Positions 15,263-21,773 of a stretch of 21,773 bases of DNA are shown piece after piece; position 1 is the stretch's first letter, and the number at the start of each line of letters is the position of its first letter. The stretch covers positions 1 through 21,773 of the forward strand of contig VSNO01000070.1 of the NCBI GenBank assembly GCA_009774375.1. Direction: 5' to 3'. Made by a program: the position numbers and the translations under genes. The stretch comes from Lachnospiraceae bacterium. Lineage in GTDB: Bacteria; Bacillota; Clostridia; Lachnospirales; Lachnospiraceae. Under the pieces are notes generated by a model, which saw only the letters and a list, made by a program, of their open reading frames with translations, had not been told where the DNA came from and made no database searches.

Positions 15263-15574
15263 ATGAAGAAAAAGGCAGCAGAGAAAGTGGAAATGAAGGA
15301 AAGTTTGCTGAAAGGAGAAGCATTGGCGTTAAATGATGCAGAGTTGGAATGTGCAGCAGGCGGAGTGGATGTGGCGTTTGAAGGGCTGACCAGACTAGAG
15401 ATGGACAGACGCCCCATTGTGGATGAGAATTCCCGGCAGGAGCCCCAGCCCCCTACAAAAGAGAACGAAGAGATAATCCGGGAATTCCTGGAATCTCAGT
15501 GGTATAAAGACGCTAAAGCCTGGGTGAAACGACAGAATTACGACTATTCAGGCATCAACAAATATCTCGGTTAG
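15263..15574 (+). CDS. Double-glycine leader peptide precursor 2
   Basis: A 103-residue precursor whose first 34 residues differ from precursor 1 at a single place (Val6 to Ala), ending LNDAELECAAGG. The released peptide would be 69 residues: charged, Cys-free, with a Pro-rich patch (QEPQPPTKEN) and an aromatic C-terminal part (SQWYKDAKAWVKRQNYDYSG) that may form an amphipathic helix. The ATG at 15263 has GGAGG at 15254-15258. The core shares little with precursor 1 beyond a TFE/AFE stretch soon after the cut site. Together with its twin it follows the exporter genes. The function of the mature peptide is unknown: bacteriocin, signal and transporter-acting peptide are all open. Confidence 0.82.
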   Translation: MKKKAAEKVEMKESLLKGEALALNDAELECAAGGVDVAFEGLTRLEMDRRPIVDENSRQEPQPPTKENEEIIREFLESQWYKDAKAWVKRQNYDYSGINKYLG

Positions 15575-15683
15575 CATGGCCGGCCGGCAATCTTCTTATG
15601 AATACCGGGAAGGAAATATATAGCAAATCGTAAATTTGTGCCTGTATGCAAATTTGCAGATGCTGACAGCATGGAGGATCATT

Positions 15684-17969
15684 ATGACAAATTGCGACAA
15701 GAAAATACCCTGCCCATTGCAAAAACGAACAGCCTTTTCTATCGCTATCCTTTTGGGAGCGCTTTGCCTTTGGGGGTGTCAAGATAAGGAAAACGAAACA
15801 ATCACCTCCATAGAGCAGCTGAACAATCCCGCGTATACCATCGGTGTGCCGGAAGGCGGGGCAGGTATGTATATGGCGGAAAAGTATCTGCCGGAGGCGG
15901 AGCACAAAACATTTTCCGGCAATGCTTCAGGGTATCTTGCCATTTCCCAGGGAAAGCTGGACGGGTTTGTTTACGACCGGGTGATGATGGAGTTTGCCAT
16001 AGCAAGCGGGCTTGAGGATGTGAAGATCTTAGACGAAAATCTGGGAGAGAGCATGGATGTGGCTGTGGGAATCTCACCCAAAAGCCGGATTGAACACTTA
16101 AAGGATAAGGTGAACCAGTTTCTTGCCCAGGCAAAGGCAGAGGGAACACTGGATGAGATGTATGACCGGTGGGTCAGCCGGGCGGAAGGAACCATGCCGG
16201 AAATAGCCATGCCCCAGACACCAGACTGTAAGCTCAGGGTGGGGACCACAGGAATGGTCCAGCCCTTCAGCTACTATGAGGGGACGACTCTGACAGGATA
16301 CGATGTGGAGCTGATCTACCGCTTTGGGGCATGGTTAAATGCAGAAGTGGAGATCAAGGTTTATGATTATGACGGAATCATTGCGGCGGCACAGGCGGGG
16401 GACATTGACTGCATTATGGCGAATTTGAACGCCACCGAAGAGAGGCGGAAGCATATTGCGTTTTCCGACTGTGTTTATCCATCGGTGACGGCCGTTATGG
16501 TAAGGGCGCCGCAGGACGGCGGCGCCCAGTCAGGGGAAAGATACGAGACGCTCTCCGATTTTGAGGGGGCAAGGTTTGCCGCCCTGAGCGGAGGGGTTTA
16601 CGATAAGCTCTTGCAGGAAGTGATCGAAGACGCGGATGATTTTTCCTACTACAATTCTGTACCGGATATTGTTGCAGCCTTAAAGGCAGGCCGTGTGGAT
16701 GCGGGGGCGCTGGACGAACCGCTGGCGCAGCTTGCAGTGGCGAAGAATGAAGGACTCAAAATATTTGAGGAGCCAGTGGTTCTGGATCAGTACGGATATG
16801 CTTTTCCCAAGGGAAGCCCTCTTAGGGAGCAGTTTAACGGCGTTCTTGCAAAATTGAAAGAGGACGGAACCATTGAGGCGCTAAAGGAAAAATGGCTTGG
16901 GGCGGATGAAAGCATAAAAATACTGACGAAGCAGGACTGGCCGGGAGAGAACGGGACGATCCGGTATTACCATGACAGCACCCATGAGCCTATGACCTAT
17001 CTTGGAAGCGGCGGAGAACCGCTGGGGCTTGAGATAGATCTGATGCTTTTAGCTGCGCGGGAACTGGACTGGAAGGTGGAAATGGCAGACTGTGAATTTG
17101 CCTCCCTGATCGCCTCTCTGGAAAGCGGAAAGGCGGATGTGGTCAGCGGAAGCATGTCCATTACGGAAGAGCGGGCGAAAAAGGTGGACTTTGCGGATAC
17201 CCACTATGATTCAGCCATGGTGCTTTTGGTGCGCGATGCAGGCGGCGCAGTCCAGGAGAAAGGTTTCCTGGCAGGTCTGGAGGACAGCTTTAAGAGCACT
17301 TTTGTGGTGGAGGGACGGTGGCGGCTGATCTTACAGGGACTGGGGGTCACCATACTGATCTCTGTCTGTTCGGGCATTTTCGGACTTGGCCTTGGGTTTG
17401 GGATCTGTATGCTGCGGCGGATGAATTGCAGGCCCGTACAGGATCTTGGAGGGATCTTTGTCCGTGTGGTGCAGGGAATGCCAGTTGTGGTCCTCCTGAT
17501 GATCCTGTATTACGGGATTTTCGGTTCGGTGGATATTTCCGAGATTTTGGTTGCGGTCATTGGATTTTCCATTAACTTTGCGGCCTACTCATCGGAGATG
17601 ATGCGTACAGGCATAGAAACCGTGGATAAAGGGCAGCAGGAGGCAGCCCTTGCCATGGGATATACCAGAAGCCAGACCTTTTTTAAGGTTGTATTTCCAC
17701 AGGCTGCCGGCAATTTTATTCCTGTGCTCAAAGGCGAGTTTATTTCCATGGTAAAAATGACTTCCGTGGCAGGGTATATCGCCGTGCAGGATCTGACCAA
17801 GGTGTCTGATATTATCCGGTCGCGTACCATGGAGGCGTTTTTCCCGCTGATCGTGACGGCGGTGATCTATTTTGCCGTTGCCAATGTGATGACGGCAGCC
17901 CTTTCCTTTGCAGAAAGGGAAGTTTTGCCGAAACGGAATAAACGGAGCGTAAAGGGGGTGTCCATGTGA
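15684..17969 (+). CDS. Multi-segment solute-binding/amino-acid ABC permease fusion lipoprotein
   Basis: A 761-residue protein. Residues 1-32 are a lipoprotein signal (lipobox LWGC, Cys32). Three solute-binding segments of the SBP_bac_3 type follow: A (about 40-165) looks like lobe II plus the C-terminal end; B (about 183-406) is a complete domain; C (about 424-520) looks like only the N-terminal lobe (YYHDSTHEPMTYL, then SGSMSITEERAKKVDFA). Residues about 540-750 are a HisM/GlnP-type permease with the EAA loop (EAALAMGYTRSQTFFKVVFPQ) that docks the ATPase. It would import a polar amino acid or similar small solute. ATG 15684 has GGAGG at 15673-15677. The stop overlaps the ATPase start (TGATG), so the two are translationally coupled. 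Confidence 0.85.
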   Translation: MTNCDKKIPCPLQKRTAFSIAILLGALCLWGCQDKENETITSIEQLNNPAYTIGVPEGGAGMYMAEKYLPEAEHKTFSGNASGYLAISQGKLDGFVYDRVMMEFAIASGLEDVKILDENLGESMDVAVGISPKSRIEHLKDKVNQFLAQAKAEGTLDEMYDRWVSRAEGTMPEIAMPQTPDCKLRVGTTGMVQPFSYYEGTTLTGYDVELIYRFGAWLNAEVEIKVYDYDGIIAAAQAGDIDCIMANLNATEERRKHIAFSDCVYPSVTAVMVRAPQDGGAQSGERYETLSDFEGARFAALSGGVYDKLLQEVIEDADDFSYYNSVPDIVAALKAGRVDAGALDEPLAQLAVAKNEGLKIFEEPVVLDQYGYAFPKGSPLREQFNGVLAKLKEDGTIEALKEKWLGADESIKILTKQDWPGENGTIRYYHDSTHEPMTYLGSGGEPLGLEIDLMLLAARELDWKVEMADCEFASLIASLESGKADVVSGSMSITEERAKKVDFADTHYDSAMVLLVRDAGGAVQEKGFLAGLEDSFKSTFVVEGRWRLILQGLGVTILISVCSGIFGLGLGFGICMLRRMNCRPVQDLGGIFVRVVQGMPVVVLLMILYYGIFGSVDISEILVAVIGFSINFAAYSSEMMRTGIETVDKGQQEAALAMGYTRSQTFFKVVFPQAAGNFIPVLKGEFISMVKMTSVAGYIAVQDLTKVSDIIRSRTMEAFFPLIVTAVIYFAVANVMTAALSFAEREVLPKRNKRSVKGVSM

Positions 17970-19081
17970 TGACAGAAAAACAGGAAGACCGGAGCATCAT
18001 TTCTATCAGGCATCTGCGCAAGGAATATCCCAATGTAATTCCTTTGCGGGATGTGAGCGTGGAGATCAAAAAAGGAGAAGTGATTTCCATTATCGGCCCG
18101 TCAGGCACCGGAAAATCAACCCTGCTGCGCTGTATCAACCTTCTGGAGACGCCCACAGGAGGCGAGATCGTGGTGGACGGCGTGACGACCACGGATAAGA
18201 AATGCAAGGTAAATCTGGTGCGGCGGAAGATGGGTATGGTATTCCAGTCCTTTAATCTGTTTGCCCACAAGACCATTATTGAAAATATCATGATGGGTCA
18301 GGTGGATCTCCTTGGCAGGAGCCGGCAGGAAGCTTATGACAGGGGAATGGAACTTTTGCGCACCATAGGACTTGGGGACAAAGCCCTTGCCTACCCGGAC
18401 GAACTCTCCGGGGGACAGAAGCAGCGTGCGGCGATCGCCCGGACGGTGGCGATGCAGCCGGAGATCATTCTCTTTGACGAGCCGACCTCGGCTTTAGACC
18501 CGACTATGGTGGGCGAAGTGCTTTCCGTGATCCGCAGGCTGGCAGGGCAGGGAATGACCATGATGATCGTGACCCATGAGATGAAGTTTGCCCGGGATGT
18601 GTCCACGAGGATCTTTTATATGGATCAGGGAGAAATTTATGAGGATGGAACGCCGGAGCAGATTTTTGAGCACCCCAAAAGGGAGAGGACCCGGATATTT
18701 ATCCGGCAGCTTAAGGTGCTCCATGTGGAAAAGATTTCACGTGATTTTGACTTCCCGGCTTTTATGACACAGCTTGAGGAGTTCGGGCGCAGGCAGCAGC
18801 TTTCCCAGAGACAGATTTACGCCATGCAGCTTACGGCGGAGGAAGTGCTGATGCAAAAACTCCTGCCCGCAGCCGGGGAAGCGGGCGGTATGGATATTTC
18901 CCTGGATGTGGAATACAGTGAGCGGGAGAATCTGGCACAGATGTGTTTCTCCTACGGAGGTGCTGCTTATCATCCCTTTGGAACGAAAGAAGACCTGTCC
19001 GGCAGGATGATAAAAGGGATGTCCAGAGGGATAGAACATACATTTGCAGAGGGATGTAACCGTTTGATCATCAGTATATAA
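17969..19081 (+). CDS. Amino-acid ABC ATPase with C-terminal GHKL-like extension
   Basis: A 370-residue protein. Residues 1-250 are a GlnQ/HisP-type ATPase: Walker A GPSGTGKST (43-51), Q-loop in VFQSFNLF, signature LSGGQ (146-150), Walker B ILFDEP (167-172) and His203. It should drive the adjacent fused permease. Most GlnQ-type ATPases end near residue 245; here about 115 more residues (255-370) follow. They include LTAEEVLM (288-295) and YGGAAYHPF (329-337), then MIKGMSRGIEHTFAEGCNRLIISI-like strands, which resemble a degenerate RsbW/HATPase fold. A matching domain opens the next gene. ATG 17969 is used, with AAAGGGGG upstream; GTG 17966 overlaps the previous stop codon. Confidence 0.85.
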   Translation: MTEKQEDRSIISIRHLRKEYPNVIPLRDVSVEIKKGEVISIIGPSGTGKSTLLRCINLLETPTGGEIVVDGVTTTDKKCKVNLVRRKMGMVFQSFNLFAHKTIIENIMMGQVDLLGRSRQEAYDRGMELLRTIGLGDKALAYPDELSGGQKQRAAIARTVAMQPEIILFDEPTSALDPTMVGEVLSVIRRLAGQGMTMMIVTHEMKFARDVSTRIFYMDQGEIYEDGTPEQIFEHPKRERTRIFIRQLKVLHVEKISRDFDFPAFMTQLEEFGRRQQLSQRQIYAMQLTAEEVLMQKLLPAAGEAGGMDISLDVEYSERENLAQMCFSYGGAAYHPFGTKEDLSGRMIKGMSRGIEHTFAEGCNRLIISI

Positions 19082-19092
19082 GAAGGACAATA

Positions 19093-20670
19093 ATGGAAAA
19101 ATGGACACTTAGTAATGAAAATATTGCCAGGGCAAGCGCTCTTGCGGAAAAAAATCTTGAAGAATGGGGCGTAGACGGAAGAAATATTCTCCAGATACGC
19201 CTTGCAGTGGAGGAAACCCTGTTAAAGTATCAGGAGGCATTCGGCGCGGAGGCAGTTTTTGTGCAGAAGCATACCAGACGTTTTCGGGGCATCCGCCTGG
19301 AACTTTCTATTAAGGGGGAACAGTTTGATCCCTTTGACACGGGAGAGGAAGAACAGAGTGAAGTGCTTAGGGGGCTGCTTGCCAATATGGGTGTCGCTCC
19401 TGTGTGGCAGTACAAAAACGGTGTAAATATGATCTTATTTACGCCGAAAAAGAAAAAGCGTTCCCAGATGGTTTCCCTGGCTCTGTCAGTGGTTCTTGCC
19501 CTTTTGTGTGGCGGCTTGTGCCGTTTCCTGCCAGCGGGTGTCCGTGCCTTAATTGCGGAGGAGCTTATCGGTCCCGTGTTTAACCGTTTTATGGGGCTTT
19601 TGTCGGCCATTGCGGGGCCTATGGTGTTCCTTTCGGTTGCCTGGGGGATATACAGCAGCGGGGACACAGCCACCATGGGCAGGATCGGAAAAAGGATGAT
19701 CGGGCGTTTTATGCTGATGACAGTCCTTCTGACACTGCCTGCCTGCGGGGCAGCGATACCTCTTTTTTCCCTTAACGCCGGAGGCGGGGGGAGCTTTGAC
19801 TTTTCCGAACTGTTTCAAATGGTTCTGGACATTGTTCCAGGGAATTTTTTTACACCCTTTACAGAGGGGAATCCCCTGCAGATCATTTTCGTTGCAGTCC
19901 TGATCGGTATGGCAATGCTGATCCTTGGGAACAAAGCCACGGCTGCCGCATCCTTTGTGGAGCAGTCTAACTATATTGTACAGCTTATCATGGAGGCGGT
20001 CAGTTCCTTTGTACCATTGTTTGTATTTGGAAGTATCTTAAATATGATACTGAACAATGACTTTTCTGTATTTCTTCCTGCATACAAACTGATTCCGGCA
20101 ATGCTTATGGGGGATGCGATCCTTCTGGCAGTATATCTTGTGCTGGTATGTGCGGGGAGGAAGGTGCATCCGCGGGTACTGCTGAAAAAAATGATGCCCA
20201 CCTTTCTGATCGCCCTGACTACGGCGTCTTCCTCGGCCGCTTTCGGGGTGAACATGGAGTGCTGTGAAAAGGATCTTGGGATTGACAGGAGGATCGTCAA
20301 TCTCGGTGTTCCCCTGGGACAGGTCATCTTTATGCCGGGAGTTTCCGTTATGTTTCTGGCGGTTGGATTTTGCATGGCGGAAATTTACGGTGTGACAGTT
20401 TCACCGGTGTGGCTGGCTACGGCCTTTCTCATATCCATTGTGCTGGCAGTGGCGGCGCCTCCCATTCCCGGCGGCGCACTGACCTGCTATACCATTTTGT
20501 TTGTCCAGCTCAGAATACCTATGGAGGCCATAGCGGTCACGATCGCCCTCAATGTGATACTGGAATTTGCCACCACTGCGGTGAATCTGTTCTGTCTGCA
20601 GGCAGAACTGGTGGAACTGGCCGCTGGCCTCAAGATGCTGGACATGGACAGGCTTCGGGAGAACGATTGA
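19093..20670 (+). CDS. Dicarboxylate/amino acid:cation symporter homologue with N-terminal GHKL-like domain
   Basis: A 525-residue protein. Residues 1-120 are soluble and resemble a degenerate RsbW-type HATPase (LAVEETLL at 37-44, IKGEQFDPFD at 73-82). Residues 125-510 are a DAACS (GltPh/GltT-like) transporter with multiple TM segments, HP1-like TTASSSAAFGV (376-386) and HP2-like APPIPGGAL (455-463). The NMDGT motif of TM7 is replaced by FMPG (413-416). In TM8 the residues matching the GltPh Arg397 and Asp405 positions appear as Thr and Leu, while Asn401 is kept; this is a hand alignment. Substrate and coupling ion are therefore doubtful. AAGGA at 19083-19087 precedes ATG 19093, 11 bases after the ATPase gene. 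Confidence 0.82.
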   Translation: MEKWTLSNENIARASALAEKNLEEWGVDGRNILQIRLAVEETLLKYQEAFGAEAVFVQKHTRRFRGIRLELSIKGEQFDPFDTGEEEQSEVLRGLLANMGVAPVWQYKNGVNMILFTPKKKKRSQMVSLALSVVLALLCGGLCRFLPAGVRALIAEELIGPVFNRFMGLLSAIAGPMVFLSVAWGIYSSGDTATMGRIGKRMIGRFMLMTVLLTLPACGAAIPLFSLNAGGGGSFDFSELFQMVLDIVPGNFFTPFTEGNPLQIIFVAVLIGMAMLILGNKATAAASFVEQSNYIVQLIMEAVSSFVPLFVFGSILNMILNNDFSVFLPAYKLIPAMLMGDAILLAVYLVLVCAGRKVHPRVLLKKMMPTFLIALTTASSSAAFGVNMECCEKDLGIDRRIVNLGVPLGQVIFMPGVSVMFLAVGFCMAEIYGVTVSPVWLATAFLISIVLAVAAPPIPGGALTCYTILFVQLRIPMEAIAVTIALNVILEFATTAVNLFCLQAELVELAAGLKMLDMDRLREND

Positions 20671-20685
20671 AATAAAGCCGGAGGA

Positions 20686-21165
20686 TTACTCAAACTCACC
20701 AACGATGCTTCCTTTTTGAAGGATATGCTTTTGGGCCTTTTTCAGAAATCTTCTTTTCATGGAATTGGCGCTTATGTTTATTTCGCAATCCAAAGAATAG
20801 ATTGTAAAACGGTATGTATGTGTTTTTCCTTTCGGCGGCTTCGGCCCCGCATAGCGGTGCAGGCCATATCCTGTTCCCTGGCGGGCATTCCCCAACACTG
20901 GAACAATCCTGCCAGCAGGAATATTTTTGTTTATCCTGTCAGCGGCAGGAATGTTCCAGATGATCCAATGCGTAAAATCCCTGATCGGGTGTGACAGATC
21001 TTCCAATGTAACAGCGAGGGTCTTCGCATCCGGAGATAGATTCTTGATCACAAATTCCGGCGATATGTCCTGCCCACGCCCGGTATATTCAATGGAAAAT
21101 CTGTTTCCGCTATCCATGCCAGGGCACTCAAATTCCAAAACAGTATTATTCATTATTTCCATCAT
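20686..21165 (-). CDS. YbhB/YbcL family PEBP-fold protein
   Basis: A 159-residue protein of the phosphatidylethanolamine-binding (Raf kinase inhibitor-like) family. Family features are DISPEF (33-38, usually DxSPpl), the HWIIWNIPA stretch (about 66-75), GYGLHRYAGPKPPKG (normally GYxGPxPPxG) and TYRFTIYSLD. The usual DPDAP ligand-site motif is altered (EDLSHPI). No signal peptide is seen, so it is probably cytosolic. The bacterial family's role is poorly defined. ATG 21165 follows GGAGGGAAGGAT on the minus strand. It lies 56 bases downstream of the XRE gene in the same direction and converges on the symporter gene, whose stop is only 15 bases away, with no clear terminator between. Confidence 0.88.
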   Translation of the reverse strand: MMEIMNNTVLEFECPGMDSGNRFSIEYTGRGQDISPEFVIKNLSPDAKTLAVTLEDLSHPIRDFTHWIIWNIPAADRINKNIPAGRIVPVLGNARQGTGYGLHRYAGPKPPKGKTHTYRFTIYSLDCEINISANSMKRRFLKKAQKHILQKGSIVGEFE

Positions 21166-21221
21166 TTATCCTTCCCTCCAAAAGCCCGCTCCTCCACGGC
21201 CTGTAAGTTTATCTAAATATA

Positions 21222-21683
21222 TCATCCTAAATTTATGATAGAAATGATCTGATTCTGCATATCCTCAACAGTTTCTAATCTGATTCTGCCTATATTTTTT
21301 CTTGTCGTTTCAAGATCCATATCGGGAAACAATCTTTCACAAAAACGATTTGTCTCGGGAGATGCCCCCATTAAGGCTGTTACAAGCGAATTCGTGTCAA
21401 ACTGTTCTAACACTTTTTTCAGGTCCTTTTCAGAAATTGTTGTGATCTGCTCAAAATTAGTTATCTTGTGCGGCGGTATCTTTGGTTCTAATATGTCATT
21501 TATCGTAATGCCGTATAATTTAGAAAGTTTCAATAAAACTTCTAAGTCGGGGATCGTTGTCCCTGTTTCCCATTTTGATACGGCCTGTCTTGATATGCCC
21601 AGTTTTTGGGCGAGGTCATCTTGTGTGTAGTTGTTGCTTTTGCGCAGAAACTGTAAGTATTTTGATATAATATTCATATTCAT
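21222..21683 (-). CDS. XRE-family transcriptional regulator
   Basis: A 153-residue protein with an N-terminal HTH_3 domain (residues 9-60; TQDDLAQKLGISRQAVSKWE, then TTIPDLEVL) and a helical C-terminal region with no recognised ligand domain or TM segment. ATG 21683 is preceded by AAGGGGTG on the minus strand; an in-frame upstream extension to 21731 lacks such a site. It probably controls itself and perhaps the downstream PEBP-fold gene. The 42 bases beyond 21731 to the window end hold no complete gene that I can support. Confidence 0.88.
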   Translation of the reverse strand: MNMNIISKYLQFLRKSNNYTQDDLAQKLGISRQAVSKWETGTTIPDLEVLLKLSKLYGITINDILEPKIPPHKITNFEQITTISEKDLKKVLEQFDTNSLVTALMGASPETNRFCERLFPDMDLETTRKNIGRIRLETVEDMQNQIISIINLG

Positions 21684-21773
21684 AAAAATCACACCCCTTA
21701 TAACCATCTTGAGAGTTGAAAGTTCTATCAAAAAAATAACTCTTCCATATGGATTTATGGTATCTTTAAGTTA

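Noticed and set aside
14779..15574. Precursors as lanthipeptides or sactipeptides
   Set aside because: There is no Cys in either core, and no LanM/LanB, radical SAM or YcaO gene in the window.

Overview
The window looks like a chromosomal piece of a Gram-positive, anaerobic gut-type Clostridia, most likely Lachnospiraceae. This is inferred from the yaaR-holB-ricT-trmN6-rsmI gene order, strong GGAGG-type ribosome binding sites, TTGACA/TATACT-like promoters, lipoprotein signals and overall protein flavour. No rRNA, tRNA, CRISPR array or transposase gene was seen.

Region 1 (1-7550) is housekeeping, all on the + strand. It holds an HD-domain protein, pyruvate kinase, a guanylate-kinase-like P-loop protein, YaaR, DNA polymerase III delta' (holB), RicT/YaaT, a tRNA1(Val) A37 N6-methyltransferase, RsmI, and a stand-alone acyl carrier protein with its own clear promoter and a hairpin terminator that overlaps its stop codon.

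Region 2 (7530-9525) is a junction. A cluster of GC-rich hairpins and a 22-bp direct repeat separates the ACP from a minus-strand class D (OXA-type) beta-lactamase-like lipoprotein. Divergent to that gene is an XRE regulator with a membrane-embedded C-terminal half. Both genes have recognisable promoters in the shared intergenic region.

Region 3 (9600-20670) is the accessory locus and the most interesting part. In one direction it encodes a much shortened HlyD-like adaptor, a C39-peptidase/permease/ATPase exporter, a second exporter permease/ATPase, and two precursor peptides. These are the three parts of the NHLM-type peptide export system plus its substrates. The two precursors share an almost identical 34-residue double-glycine leader and have divergent, hydrophilic, cysteine-free cores. 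Three transport genes follow: a lipoprotein that fuses several solute-binding segments to an amino-acid ABC permease, its ABC ATPase, and a dicarboxylate/amino-acid:cation symporter homologue. The ATPase has an extra C-terminal domain and the symporter an extra N-terminal domain. By eye these two extra domains resemble each other and degenerate RsbW-like (GHKL/HATPase) folds. No peptide-modifying enzyme (LanM, LanB, radical SAM, YcaO) lies in the window.

Region 4 (20686-21773) holds two minus-strand genes: a YbhB/YbcL-type PEBP-fold protein, preceded by an XRE-family regulator.

Working model (inference): the membrane-bound XRE protein may control export of two leader-peptide substrates, while the co-directional importers, tied together by paired GHKL-like domains, take up or sense a small solute or peptide in the same physiological programme.
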